Source of the DNA: Formicarius rufipectus
Taxonomy: Eukaryota; Chordata; Aves; Passeriformes; Formicariidae
Direction of reading: 5' to 3'
NCBI GenBank assembly: GCA_013399695.1
Contig: VXAU01006141.1
Coordinates: 1,066,593 to 1,130,592, forward strand
Length of the DNA stretch: 64,000 nucleotides
In this document: piece after piece, positions 11,501 to 26,500 of the stretch
Numbering within the stretch: position 1 is the stretch's first letter
Layout: every line of letters starts with the position of its first letter
Notes under the pieces: generated by a model
The model's database searches: none
The model's input: the letters and a program-made list of their open reading frames with translations, nothing else
Told to the model about the DNA's origin: nothing
Program-made: the position numbers and the translations under genes

Positions 11501-14500
11501 ATTACAGCCTGGTTGAATAGCAGTTGAGGCTGTATCAGGGCATAGCCCACAGTGGGAGAAACTGAAAGATTTGTAAATAAAAGTCTGAGTAAAAGTTCTT
11601 GACGTCCATATTGATCTTAATCACATTGATATTTCGTAAGTGTCTGTTTTTACTTCCTAGAGCCACTAAAAATCAGTTGTCATTCCAGTTTAATTCAATC
11701 TGAGCTTTTAGTTAAAATTTAACTGGTGGTTGAAGAAATATTACATAGAACCAACTTAGAAAAAAAAAGAGGGGAAAAAAAGATCAGGCAGACATGGCAG
11801 CTTTGTACTTGAGTGACAATTTGTTTGCAATCATTTCTGTATTCGTTACAGATAGAAATGCAAATATTTAGTTATCAGGTTAATATCATCATGTTCCTTT
11901 AGTTTTTGTTCCCTTCTCTCTCCCTTTTTGTTTTGTCAGGTATACATATGCTCATCCAAGTTTAATATCAGTTTTTGAAAGTACCTTTAGCAGTTGTCTT
12001 GGTTCAGGATTGTATGGTGTCTGACCAGGCATTGTTTGTGTCATACTTAGTAGAATGTTTGTTAAATGCAATCTCATGTATTGAAAATGGGTTGACAGTT
12101 AGAAAATATATGGAAATGTTTACGTTTTCTGAGTGTGTGTTTTATACAGTATGTATTTTGTCTCTTCCCAGAGATGTCCTTCAGTGTACTATGATTACAC
12201 ATCAGATTTTGTTGCGTGGAGCTGCTCAGTGCTATCTTCTTCAAACAACTATGCATTTGACAGATGTGGTGAGTAGGTTTTTTTGGTTTTTTTTTTTGTT
12301 TCTTTTTACCTGATGTAGTAGAAGTAGGGTAGTAATGTTTTACAGGGCCAACAGTATTCAAAACATTGTTAGAGACAACATGTAATTACTGATTTTTCTG
12401 GATTTGGAATTTTTTTTAGTGACTATTTAAACTGTACTGTGTCAGTATGGTATGCTTCTGTTAGCTTTAGTTTTAATAAGTATTGTCTTTTCATTAGCTT
12501 TTATTAGTTGACGCTTTATTATAGGGTTTTCATGTGATAGTTATCATAATGGGATATTATTCCATATCTACTTTGTAAACTCATGTTTTAACAAATAGAA
12601 GCTAAATAGACTTTCCTGCAATACCTAAGAGAATAAAAATATTCATAATACCAGAATGATAAAACTACCATTAGTACTGAAATAGCAGGATCTTTGTTAT
12701 TCAGTAGTCAAAGTATTCATGCTGTGTTTTATAACATGCTTGCTTTCTGAATGAGTAGACAGCCTTCTATGTTGTGTGTTAAGAGCTAAAAACCTATCTG
12801 AATTTCCTTTTAGAAATACAGAAATAGTACTTATCAGTGACTCTTAGTCATATAAGTAAATACATTTAAGAGGTGTCATCAGTAAATAGCGCTATTCTTT
12901 TAGTAATTAATTTTTCAAATAGACTTTGGAAAATTAAATTTTGTTCCTTGGTAAAGATGAATTGGTCCCAAAGAGGCAAAAATGAGTCTGCCTCGTGAAA
13001 AAGTAAATTTCTTTCTCTGAAACTTGCCAGAGGAAGGCAAACTTTTGGAGTTGTTATATAGGTGTTATCTGTTGTATATTATGTTGACAGCTATTGTATC
13101 TTGATTAATTTCTTCAGGAGGGAGTGTCCCTTCCAGAAGTTTCAAGCTTTCTTCTGTCCCTTAGACCGGAGGAGTCCCTAAGGAGAGATACTTTGTTATG
13201 GATGGAGGTGAGAACTGAACCTGGTTTTATGTTCATCAAATGCAGCACTGGCAGAAATAACAGGATAATCTCAAAGGGGAAAATGTGCATACCATGTAGA
13301 GTGAGATTTGTAAAGTGTACATATATGGGATATATGTTTTTCATCTCTGCAAGATGTAAAATGCTGTGAATAAAAATCCAAAGATTTTATATATAGTAAC
13401 TGGAGCCAAGTGATTATGTAGCCATAATTTTTGGTCAGTTGTACAGCAATATAATGATAAAATGATTTTTTTGCAGAGTTTCTTCTTCTCATGTATGCTG
13501 TACATTTCATGTTAAAGCATTGATTTTTGGCATAAAAGCTGAAAAAAATAAAGCAGGTCTCACTAGGTAATGTTTGACTGGAAGAAGAAGCCCTTCTGAG
13601 ATAAGGGGATTTTTACCAGTCTTACTTTAAGAGTTGTGTTTTTTCTTGGTTTGAGTGATGTTTTGAGGGTGCCCTGAATTACCTTCTGGAAAAACTTCTT
13701 TCTGTGTGTGGCTAGAAGGAAGTGGTCTGTTAAGCCTCAGGGTAGCTGTGTTGAACACCTCTCACAGTGCAGATTCGTTGATGTAAGACTTTGTGTTTAG
13801 CAGAGCTTTAGTGTGCTGCTGTTAAATTCATGATGTCAGTGCACAGCTGGCAAATGTGGTTAAATGGTAACATACTGGCTTTAATTTAGCTTTGCAGTTG
13901 GTTGCAAGTTAATGACACATGCTTCAGAAAGTCTGATCCTGAAGATCAAGAGACATCGTCATTATGTCAATATGTACACAGTCTTGTGGGAAAGTACTTT
14001 AAAACAGCAGCACCTGAAAGTAAGTTAAACGTTTATTAATAAAAATCTCTCTTTGTAAGATAATTTCAACAAAAAAATCGCAGTCCTTTGAATTTTAGAA
14101 GAGTTGTTTGCTTATATTGTTATTAGCTAAGAACCTGTTCAAATTCTATGCAGTCTATGGTATTGATGATTCTTAAGTTTGAACCTTATTTTTTAATTCC
14201 AGTTTTCCTTCATAAATTAAAGTCCTTCAGTATTAATTGAACATTGTCTTAATACTTGATTTTATTGCTGCACTGATGCTTTCCCATTAGACTTAGTGTA
14301 TTACTTTTTTGGCAGTGTCTGAAAATGCTGGAATATGGGCGTGGAGAAGGGCACAAGGGAATATGAATACCTGCCGGTTTTGTTGCCTTTCTCTGCAGAG
14401 CTTTGTGAAGTGGCTGAGTGTTTTTATGGAGAGAGAGAGAGGCTCTATAGTTAGGCAGCTTGGAGGCTCATTACACACCTTCTTGCATAGTTATGTTCTT

Positions 14501-17500
14501 TTGAATTTGTTCAGCTTGCAACAGATGAGCTGCCCACATGTTATAACCAAGGGAGATTCTTTGTAGTTTGTGTAAATATGCACATAAATTCTGGAGGGGC
14601 TTCTTTGCTTGCTTACATGTTTTAAGTTCCTACAACTTCAGTTTAGTGTTTATTATCAGATACATTGAAATGAATGGGAAATTGTTGTTGTGTTTTTGGT
14701 TTTTTTTTTAGTAATTTTTAATACTCTTAACTTTTGTATGGCATTCACTTATTTACTGCTTAAGTACTGCTGTCATAGTAAATTTTATATAGTTGTAGAA
14801 TGTCAGAAGTCAAAACTGAACACTCTCTAAATGTTACCTATAGGAGGTAAAAAAGATAGGTCAGAATTTGCTAATGATAAATAGTTCAGAAGCTTCCTGC
14901 AGCCTGGGAAATTTTCACTTTATTGTCTTATTGTTAGAGAAGTTGCAAGCAAGTGTTCCCTCTTGATATTCCAAGGTAAATGGTTTGCTAGAAATGTTGG
15001 CAGATCTTCTCTTCTGCCTGAAATGTTTGTTTAGTCCTTGGTCTGCATTATCTGGAATTCCATGCCAAACACCTGCATTTCACTTCTAAAAAGCGATGCT
15101 TGTAATTTTGTGGTTTTATATGAGTCTTAGCTTTTAAGCAACTCTTTGAAGGAAACAAAAATCTACCATGTACAGCTCTTTGTACTGGACCTCCAGAGTG
15201 TGTTTTGCTTTCTAAATTGCCAAAGCAAAAAACATGCCAGTAAAAAAAAAAGGCAAACCTAAAGCCAAGCTATATACTACTATTTAAGCAACAATTTTGC
15301 AAATATGATGATGTAGTTCTGCATAAAAAAAAAATGACAAAAGAAACCTCAATTAGGTTGTTTGGGTTTTTTTTAATTTACTTTTGATAGGATAATTTCA
15401 GTTCTTCATGTAACTTCTAGCTGGTCCAGATCACACTGATATTTCTAATGAAGCATAGTGGAATTATGATTTTGGTAAGTGTCATTTGAATTACGCTGAT
15501 GTATTTTTAAAAGTAACAGAAAAGTTAGTTTGGAACTACTATATATATAATATTTGCTACTACATAAAACATTGCCTAAAACTGATTTCAGCATAAAGGC
15601 CCACAAGATTAGTCTCCTCAAGGCAGAGAGGAAAAACGATTGAGTTTGAATTTTGTTTATATCTAGATTAAAGAATGCAAAAATTCAGCAGTATAGCTCT
15701 TATTAGCATTGGTTTTGCACTACTAATTTATTAAAACAAGTTACAAAACTAGAAGTTTTAGATATCAATACAAAGGCATTTTTAGTTACTGTGGAAACCT
15801 TAAATTATCTCTAATCAGGAGAAAATTGCTTTATGCCTGACTGGTTTGAAGCTAAGCTTGTTGCAACCATGATTCTGTTGGCTGCTGACGTGGAGCAGAT
15901 GAAGAATAAATACAGGTAAGTATGAAATACCTTATTTTGCATTTCTCTCTTTTTCAATCCCCTCACTCTTGAAGGATCCAGTAGAAGCCTCATGAACTCG
16001 GGAAGCTGTCCACTTCTCTTTGCAGACTTTCAATCAGCCTGATCGTTCCTTAGACTTTGTCCGACTGTTGCAGCAAACATACTGGGTAACATTTCTAAAG
16101 ATACCTAAGTGGCTTGGAATCGTGTCCTGTTTATTTCCATAAGTAACTTCAGCACTTAAGGCAGATACTCGGAAGAAGACTTTCTTTTTGATTTTTGTTT
16201 TTGTGTAGTGGAAAAAGCAACATAGAATGGATTGAACTAGAGACTTTCTTGAACCCTCTTCTGGATGTCTTGATGAAACTTGGCAGTAATGCTTACATAC
16301 CAACACTGAAAACAGATAAAAGCCTACAGCTTCTCTTGAAGTTATTGCAGACCCGTTCGTTAAAATGTTCCAATACGCAAGATGGTTAGTGATATCTTCA
16401 GTATATTGTGTCTTCTATTAATTATAGTCTTAACTTCAACTAAAGTTTTACTGTTTTGCGGCTATGATGTCAAATTAATGCTAGCCTAGAAGTGGTAAAT
16501 GCAGAAGTTGACAATCTGGCATGTCTGTTATAAAACTGAGCTGTGGGTCCAATCTTAGAGGTGTCCTAAGGACTGGGAGTTGAGAATGTGGAAGCCTTCT
16601 GGGAGAACAATTGTTATCCATTGCAAATGTTTATAGGCCATTTCTTTGCCAACATATGGATTCCATATATCATTTAGACACTTCTGAAAGAAGTTAGTAC
16701 AGAAACCCAGCCTTACCTGCTTAGTTGCCACATGTTCAGCTGGAGTCTTCACTAAGTGCATAAAAAGAACCTGATGGATATCCTGTTTTCTGAGTTGACT
16801 GGTAGGCTAAAAGGTGGTTACTTAAGTACAAGCTGGTGATATGTTGGTCTGGAACTTTTGCCTCCCCACCCTGCCCCAGATCAAGCACTTTGACTTCTAA
16901 ACCTTTCAGGAGGGTCTGAACAAAAACTGCGGAGTCGTTACCACTCCTTTTGTGAGAACTTGATCCGTTTGTAACCAGAATAGACTTACATGTTTTTCCA
17001 GAAAGGAAATGAAAAATTGCAGTAATATTTTCATTAATTAAGGTGCTGAACAGGAGCAAGAGGGGTCTTGGTGTTTGGTTTCTGCTTCCCCAAATTGTTT
17101 TGGTATTTTTTTCAGTGTTTTTATAACCTGGAGTACAAGAATAGTTTTGGAATGGGGAGCTACAGATCTAGGCTATGTGGGACAAAACCAATTTCAGTTC
17201 TACATCCATGTCTCATATAGATGTCTAAATGCAGCCCTGAAGTAAATGCTTTACCCTCATTTTATCAAGTGCTTTATACTTTGAACCCACCATTACCCTT
17301 GAATTTTAGCTACTTGACTGAAATACTGAGCATAATTAAGCAGACCGTTAAAATTCATGTTGTGGGATGGTCTCTTGACTGTTGAAGTGGGTTCCTTGAA
17401 ATGAAACTAAACTGAAAGAAGTGTCTCGGCTATGACTGCGTTCAGTCTACAACACAGGGGTAGAACAAGTCTGAAATAGAACCCTACAAAACACATGCAA

Positions 17501-20500
17501 GTGCATATTCGATTTTTAGTATCAAGAAGAAATAACCTTGTTGTGTGCCTTATTTCTTTATGTGCTGGCTAATGTGTCTGCAATGGATTGTTCCTGCTTT
17601 GGGAATTTTGACACCTGACATAGTGTGTTAAGTTCTGCTGGCAAAGGTATGGCAAGACTGAGCACTGCTGTGTCTCCGTCCCTCTGAGTGCCCTTACAGG
17701 TACTCCAGTGCAGTCCATCATCAGTCTTTCAAGAGGCTTCCCAGATTGCACTTGTGATTTTAAGTTAAACAAGGATTAGTTTCCCTATTGTTTTTCTACG
17801 TAGTTTTTGTGCTTCTTTCTTCTGTGCAGGAGAACCAAGTAATCTTTTTTCTGCAGCTGTGAATTGACTGTGGTCAGGGGTGGGAAGATGAATGCTTTAA
17901 AATACAGAAGTTGTGTTCCTGTGTTGATTAGGTGGGAGGTGAAAAGTCCTGTTTGTCAAATGGAAAATGACAAAATGGTAGGGAATAATAAAGGAATTTA
18001 AACTTGTAAAACAAAGATAACAACAAGTGGCAAGTGTTTTATTTAAGGATATTTATTTAAGGATAGGGATGGACATGCCTGAAGCCCATGCTGAAGTCAG
18101 CAGCATTCTTTGACAGGTCTTGCTGTCTGTACTATTGTTAGATTTCACCATTTCTAACAGTAAGCTTTTGCTAATTGTTAGTTTCTGATAGTGTTACAGA
18201 GCGTCTAGTAATGAATTAGAGTTTGTGTCCAACATGTTTATCTTAAGAATTTCTGGATTTAAATTACAGAGGATGCTTTAATTATTTGAGACTGATGATG
18301 AAACATGATGATAATCTGACATAATTAAACTATTTGTTCTAAAGATTTTAAATATTAGAAATGCAGTCCAATGAGCCATTTTGATAGAGAACATTCAAAG
18401 TAAGTACAATGTGGATTCGTAACGTCAAGAAATAGATCCTTTATATTTTTACTTTTTGAAGGTCTTTCATTTCATACTGCTTTTGCTACATAAAAAACTC
18501 CAGAAAAAAACCAGCAGCTTTAACCTCTGGCTAACTCCTAAGTAGTGAGACTAATGAGTGATATTTTTAGAACAAGATGGTCATGCATAGTACTTTAACT
18601 CCATTTTCATAGTGAGATGTTATTTCTTTGGCTTTCAGTTAGCTCATGCCTTTGAAGAACAGATTGAAGCGTATTTGTGGTTAAATGTTTTACTAGTCAC
18701 CTACCTCCCTTATGTGATAAACTTGTGTCTTTTATGAAATGCTGTGCACGTGTGGTATCATTTGTAGCCTAGCCTTTTCATAAGGAAAGTATCACATTTT
18801 GTTATAATCCTGTATTTTCATTTACAGTGTTAAGCCTGGAAACTACTTGACTGAAATCTCATAAGATTGCTCTATATTTGAAGATTAATTATTTCTCAGC
18901 AGCAAAAAAAAAAACAAAAAAAACCCACCAAACCAACAACTGCAAAAAACAGTTTTCATATCTATAAATATTAGGAATGGAAAACTATATTTTTGTCACA
19001 TTAATTGCTGGATATGAAAGCTTTTGTTCTTTTTATTAAAGAGTAAGTTCATTAGTAATCTGTGCAGAGGGCTGGGAATAACACGAAAGTGTGCATTAAA
19101 AGTTGGAAAGTTATAGTTTGGTCTTCTGTTCTTGCATCGTTTTTGGTTCACTGATACATGATGAATCTCAGGAAAGAATGTAGGTTACATGGTTTGATCC
19201 TTTCAGCCCTGTGGCTTGCACTGCTAAAGAGTACAAAGCTGTTTAAAGGTATTCTTAGGTATTTGAATACTGTTGCTGTATAACTTTGTAGCATAATTAA
19301 AGCTGCATGATACAATAAAATTCTTAAGGGAATTGTATTTCTGTATGCTAATACATTTTTTTTTTCATCTCTACACAGATGGGGTATTGTTTTTTATCTG
19401 GAAGTTGCTCGTGACACCTGTGGAGAGTATTCTTGACTTTGTTCTCCGACAGCTTACTACAGATGAGCTGAGCACTGTAAATAATGATTATGGGGCATAC
19501 TTTGGTGTGGTCTTGCTTCTTACTTTGATTTACCAGTGTTCCTACTTTTCATATCAAATCTTTAAACACCTTGAAAGTCAATTTGCATAAGAACAATTCT
19601 GTTAATTTTTTTGAATGTGCAGAGTAACAAAGAAAAAAAAGTGCATTGACAATTAGTCTTTACTGTCTGTGGTCTGCATTGCTTGGTTCTTCTTACATCT
19701 AAGGAAGCCATATAGTAAGAAAAAATGAGTATCACAGCTACTAGTATAGCAGTGGACATAAGATGTTAAAAGTTTGGAGACTTTCAGTACTCAGCCTCGT
19801 TATCATCTTTACTTACTATCTTTCCCTTCTGCTTGCTGTGGCCAATGTTTAAGTTTGTATCTCAAAGAAACCTGTACTTTTTAAGCAAAATGACTTGATG
19901 ATAGAGGGGGAGTTTGACTTCTTTAAAAATAACCTGTTGAATGTATCAAAGAACTGCACTTGCTTAGTGGACAGTCCCAAAATGTGAGTGCAATGGAAGA
20001 TTGATCTGAAAGTGGTCCAGTATCAAAGCAAAAGTTAGAGTTGAATCAGGAGAATGGCATCTAAAAGTCAGTGGAAACTTGAATGTGTGTTTTCTCTCAA
20101 AATTAAAAAGGAAAAGTTTTTTTATGTGGTTCTTTAACGCGTGGGTTTATGTGGAGGTGTTTTTGTATGTGAAGAAAAGTTGGAAATACCGGAGGAGAAT
20201 AGAAAGCCATAAAACCAGATACAGCCAGGAGATAAAATGTGTTTAGGGAAGAAGTGCAAGACACGCCGTTGTGTATGTACAGGGTGCAGTGGTGTGCTGT
20301 GATGTGAAACTGAGTTGGCTTCTGATGCTCAGGCTAGCCCGGTGTTTTTGGGTGGCTTTTCCTGTGGGTCCAGGCAGGGAAGTAAACTTAGCAAATAAAA
20401 GAAGTGGAGATTTCTTTCAGAATTTCACACTATCTCTCCTAAGGCATACTCCATTCTCCTAAAGGAACCTGTGAGTTGAAAAGATTTTAAAAATAGCAAC

Positions 20501-23500
20501 CCCCCCAACAAACAAAACCCAAAATGAAAGAAAAGATTGTTCATTTACAGTGACAGCTGTTTTCCTTCTGCTGTCATTGTTAGCACTAGTTTTCTGTCTG
20601 ATTTTTAGTTTGTTTCCTCCTCTCAGTGATTCAGATTACTGTTGTTTCATCATTTTAGGTTGGTGATCTGGATCGTTGTGATCTGTACTTAGCTTTAATT
20701 GCAGAGATAGTGCATTTGTGCTTGAAAGTCAACTGGAAGAAAATGCCATCTGTAAAAAATTTTATTTCATCCCTGACAAATGCATCTATTTGTAATCTTC
20801 AGGAGGGAAATTCTGAAAAGGTAATTTAACATTATTTACAACAATAAATAATAATGTAAAACAGAACAATAAGTAATTATGAAAATACTTGATTTGTGAT
20901 GCTAATATAGTATGTAGATTATATAATAGTAATTACATAGTCATACTGTAAGTGGACGTTGTATACAAGTAATTGATTTTATTTTAAAGATACTTTATAA
21001 TGCATATTAATGTTAGATATAAAATGTAAAATTAAATAATAACTTTGTGTGAATGTGTATGTATTCCCTAACACATCTTTGTTTAGCAGTGTACTGTTAA
21101 TATAAAATATTTGTAGCTAGGACTTTCAGTACTTTTATTATATTACATTATTTAGAAGCCTGTATAGCTAAAGTAAAACTGTAATAATGGACTGTGTAGT
21201 CAAAAGCTTTTCCCACAAATATGAACCTATCTTACTGATTAAGTTACTATTAAATGAAAATGGCTTTTGGTATTAATGATTTGTTGAATTTCAAAGCTGG
21301 ACTATACAGAGAAAAAGAAATTCCAGAACCCAGCATTGCTTTGGCTTTTTCTTGTAGTTAGTTATGTGAATTGTCCCATGGTTGTATGTGTTAGGCAAGT
21401 ATATCTGAAATAGATATAGTTTCAAAATGTAAAGAAACATTAATAATTTATATAAAGATTTAAATTAAGATTTGTTGGGCAGTATAAACTTTGGTATTAT
21501 TACTTGGTATTACTGTTTTATTCAAAAATAGGTAACAACATTAAAAGATAGTATCTTATTAGCTAGGTTTTCTTTTCTAAGGAAACGAACAACACAACTT
21601 TATTTTTTCAGTTGTTTATGTGAATTGTGTACTTATTCCAGTAATTTCAGAATTAACATTTTCTGTTTCAAACTTACTGTACCTCTACCAACTTTTTTTG
21701 CATTCAGGGGAATTATATTGTCATGATGATTTCTTCAGTTGCACAGATAGTACATCTTCAGTTTAACAAGAGAGAAGAGAATACTGATTAATTACCAATG
21801 AGAAAAGTCTTTTCTGTGCTCTAGACAGCCAAAAGTAACTTAGAGATATTTAAATAACATTGACGTTTTCTTACTTTAAGGGAATTACAGGCTCATTTAC
21901 TTTTTTTTAATCAAGACTCTTTGAATATGTGTTTACCACGGAAAATCACCATAGTATGGTTGTGCCCTTTTGGGTGCTTGGAGCAGATAGTCTGTGGTGT
22001 TCCAAACTTCAGCTGTCTTTATCCATGGGGTGTCTGATTAACTGGACCCACATATTTTATTTCTAATTTCTATCCAGCAATATATATTAACTGTTATCTG
22101 GCAAGACAGAAGTGTTCCATCACAGCTGAGCTAGGCAGTTAATGTGTAAGTGACTGTAACTTGCAGGATTGATACTTCTGTCAGTGCTTGTAACTTGTGA
22201 TTTATTGTACTGTGCCAGCCAAGCTGTGTTAGGCACAGGGTAAGAAAATAAGGAAGTAGAAGGATACAGAATTGCTGCCTTAGAATGTCTGAGGTGATAC
22301 ATTTGATAATTCTCTTTTTGTATCAGTAGGTTATTTGTATCCTATTGGAAGAAATCAGTGCATATTTGCTCATGTATGATTTGGTTTTACTTAGGAGCCG
22401 AAGGTTAAAGAACAAATTAAAAGAGTAGCAAGCATGGCTTCACTTGCAGCAGTATGTGAGATAATGGATCAGAAGCTGGAAGCACACCTGGAATCTCTGC
22501 CTTCTGTGGATGCTCTGAAGAAATTTATTTCCCTTTCTCAATTCAATGAGCTATTGAAGAAACCATCTTACATTGAAGAAAAAACTGGGTACGTTTGTGC
22601 TAAAGCTTCAGTAGTCATCCACAATAAACTTCATTAGTGTGAAGCAGTGCTTAAGATGCTGGCTTTGCCTGTTCTTTCCTTTGATAACTTTCTGCCAAGA
22701 TAAAAATGAAGAATTATGTACACATTCAGTTGCTCCTTTGTCTCAACATTCAGATTTTAGAACATTAAAGCAGCCATAATGGATCAGACCAAAGGTCCTT
22801 TTGTTCAGTCCTCTAATGCTATGAAGCCAGAACTAGCTTTGAACACTGCTTGTCCTTAGGCCACCTTAAGTGTATATACACTGCACAAAGCCATGGCAAG
22901 TTTAAATGGAAATTATTTACTGTTGGGCAACAGAAACCCAGAGCAAGCCAGAGGGCCAAAACCTCAATACTTGGGTAACAAAAAAAACCAACATGGCCAA
23001 CATACAGTAATGTTTCCACTGAATACTTTCACGGATGTTTCTGACTGAGACTGAGTCCAGAACTGATTTTTCTGTTTCTAAAGCCACTTAATTTTTAGGT
23101 TTCCTTTCCATGAGCTTGTCCAGTCTCCCCTTGAACCTGTAGAAGTCTTAGCACCTTACAGCAGTATAGTGAGTTCGTACAGTTAAGTGCTTTCTGGTGG
23201 AGTAAGAATGTGCAGGATAAACTAGCACAATTTCTATTAAAAAATAATATTTTCTTACAGCTTATGTGAAGAAGCAACATCTCAAGGATGGGGAAAAATT
23301 GTTGCACGCTATATTCATGACCAGTGGATTTGTGTTCATTTCGTTTTAAATTCATTTCCAACACTGCCTCAAGGGTATGAAGAAACTTCTGAAATGTCAT
23401 TGTCTACACTTGAAAGGTCAAAAAAAGTTCTACAGTCTGCATTAGAAGCCCTAACTATTCTTCCTTCAGATCAAGTTTTACCTGTGTTTGACTGCATGAA

Positions 23501-26500
23501 AGTCCTTGTTCCCAAGGTAAAAGATAAGCGTCCACAATATTAATATGTTTCGGGTGTCCTCTGTCAAATGTAACACTTTGTTCTTCTCTTTATTTTCAGC
23601 TTCTGGAATCATCAGAGTCTCTCTGCATAGAAGCATTTGATTTGGCTTGGAAAATTACATCCTCTTTGAGCAACACACAGCTAATATTTTGGTCCAATCT
23701 AGAAGCTTTTGTTCAGTTCATCTTTGACACTGAGGTTCTGGCTGTTGCTGCAAATGCAAAGGGTCAAGCATATGCCAAAATAAAAGAGGTCAGTTTTAAG
23801 AATTCTTTTTTTTGAGAGGGGAACTTAATTTATGTCTGCATCTAAAAATGTGTTATGTTTTATTTTCCTTTCAGTCATTGTGAGTTTTTCCTTTCCAAAA
23901 AGATACAGTTTTCAGAGTGTATAAGACGAAAGATCTGAGAATTAGATTGAAGATAAATACATTTTTTGTTCTTGTAACACAGAAAATTAAAAGTAGTGTT
24001 TCTTTGTTTTTTAGACTTCACAGTATCTTCTGCATGCAGTAAAATTAGCTTTTTGGTGTTTTATTTTGAATATTTTGTTTAGGGTTTGACACCTGAACAA
24101 AACTGTTAATATTTAAGGAAAATTAGTCCTTTTTTCTAATAATTTAGCCTTTATGAAAATGCTGTCTTAAATGAGGAAACAGTTCATCATTTTTTTTTGC
24201 TGATGGTCCAGGTGTAGAAAACATAAAACCTATAGTCACCTTAGAGAGAAATTTAATACTGCATGGTAGAGCTACTTCCATAGTTGAGAAGGGGAAAAAG
24301 AAAATTTTTACTCTTTGTAAGATGTTTGAAGCAGCCAGTACTCCAAAAGTACTGGTGTTCTTTTTTCATTGCAAGTCACTAAGACTGTATTTAATACTGG
24401 GATGTTCGTTCATCTTGGTGTTATGCACTGGAAAGTTGTTTCTTTTCTAAATAATTTTTGTGTGTGTGTTGTTGTGGTTTTTTTTTTGTTTTTGTTTTTG
24501 TGTATTTTTTTTTGTTTTGTTTTGTTTTTTTGTGTGTTTTTTTGTGTTTTTTTTTGTTTTTTGTTTTTTGTGTGTCTTTTTTTTCTTCCCCTCCCTCTAA
24601 GCACCAATTAACTGTTTGTACAGAACACTCCACAATGAGTGCAGGACTTTTACTAGAACAGTAATACATTATGAATTAGCTACCAGTGTATATGTGTGCT
24701 TAGACTTATCTCATGTGCTGCTTTGCACTTACCGCAAAAATCACATTAGGAGGGGTTGCAGTTTTGTTTTGAAGTCACCACAAGTAGTTCTGTCCTGGTG
24801 TCTCGCTTACAACTGTAAGTAATAGCGGATGTCTCAACTTTATTTTATGTCTAGATACTCCAAAATTAATTGTATTAAAATAGAGAAAAATGGACACTTC
24901 CTAGATATTTAAAATTGATGTGATATCTTCATATGAGCCTGAATTATCCTAAAATCCCATGTATTTCTTTTTGCTCTTTTTGAAAACTTGCTCAAATGAA
25001 TGCTATTGTCATGTATTTCAAAGAGCAGAGAACACTTTGCATTTGTAGACTTCGTATGGCCCCAAAATAAGATACATATGCAAAGATGGTAAAATATCTC
25101 TTTCATTCTAGAAATTGATTAGCTTTTTCTTTTAATTAGTATTTGTAACAGCTAATTGTATGCTCAGTATTGTAGTAACCGATGAGCTATAGTTAGTTTT
25201 TTATTTTTCTTGATCTTAAAGCTTGTTTAAGTTCTTAGAATTACTGTCTTAACTTCAGTATTAGTATTGCAGTCATTATGTAAGGTGTATTTTGCCAATG
25301 TTGAGAGTCTTGAGTCTGTGTGACAGCTATCCCATTGTCTGCAGTGGAACATACCATGACAGCAGGCATCAAGGAGCTAATGAAGGTCTCGTATACTCAA
25401 CAAAGGGCATCTGGTCGAGCCACCTTCTGCCCCTTCATAAGAAATGAAGATAAAGTTCCCAAGCAAGTGCCTACTTATGTGTATTCTTATCCCAGTCTTT
25501 GGCAGTCTCTGGTGCCATTGGCCCCTTCTGTAATGGCTGTGTAGTTGTAGCTAAAGAGAAATGAAAAATAGAACCGCCTGATTCTGATTTGTCACAAAAG
25601 CATAATTTTAATTTTGTCTATCACAATGCACTCTGTCTTTTTAATAGTTAGAAGGGGTGGAACAAAGGGGTATTTTTGAGTCAAAAATGGAATATTGCTA
25701 TGGTAAAATCTAGAAGGGTTTCCTCAGAGGTGCCTAGAGCACTCTGTTCTTAGACTTCATTTTTTTTTTTCATCTGCACTCTTCCTTTTGTGATTATTCA
25801 AATGTTAATTGTGTTAGAACTTAAATATCTTAAATTTCTTTTGTGGGTGCTGAACTTTTACTGTGTTAATGAAGCAGTTAAAAAAAAATTCAGGATTGAG
25901 AAATGCATAGTCAATGTCATGCTACAGTTGAAACACAGTAGTTCAATTTTGGAGTTATGAGGAAGTTACAATGCCTGTCTTTGCACTAGGAAAAAAGTTT
26001 GAATTCTTCCATGGTTCTAGCATAGTGCTTTCTTTCCAGAAAGAGTTTCTTCAGCGTGTGTTCATATTTCGGTTTCAAACTCTTGATGAACTTCTTGGTG
26101 CTTTTGTCCTTAGCAATTCAGAACAACTTTCTCTACAAAATTGACATTACTGTCAGGGAAGTGTCACATTATCAAACATATCATTTCAGTGCGGAGAAGC
26201 AAATCAGCTTTGTCTTGTAAGAGCTGTCACACCTTCTGGAAGACCATTTTCATGGGCAACTCCAACTGATGTTTAAAGGGAATTTATTAAAAGCCTACCT
26301 GTTTGTTCTGAATTTCCTTATCCTCTCCCAAGTGCTTGGAATTTCTTAGGAAAAAAATTATGATATAACTGAAGCTTACTCTTGCCCTTAGTCTAGTAAA
26401 GGCAATAGGAATGAAAAATTTTGGGTTAGTATTTTTTATTTTTCTCTTCTTTGGAGAAGTTCTAGATAGCAGTTTGAAGTATCTGAAATATGCCCTTAAA

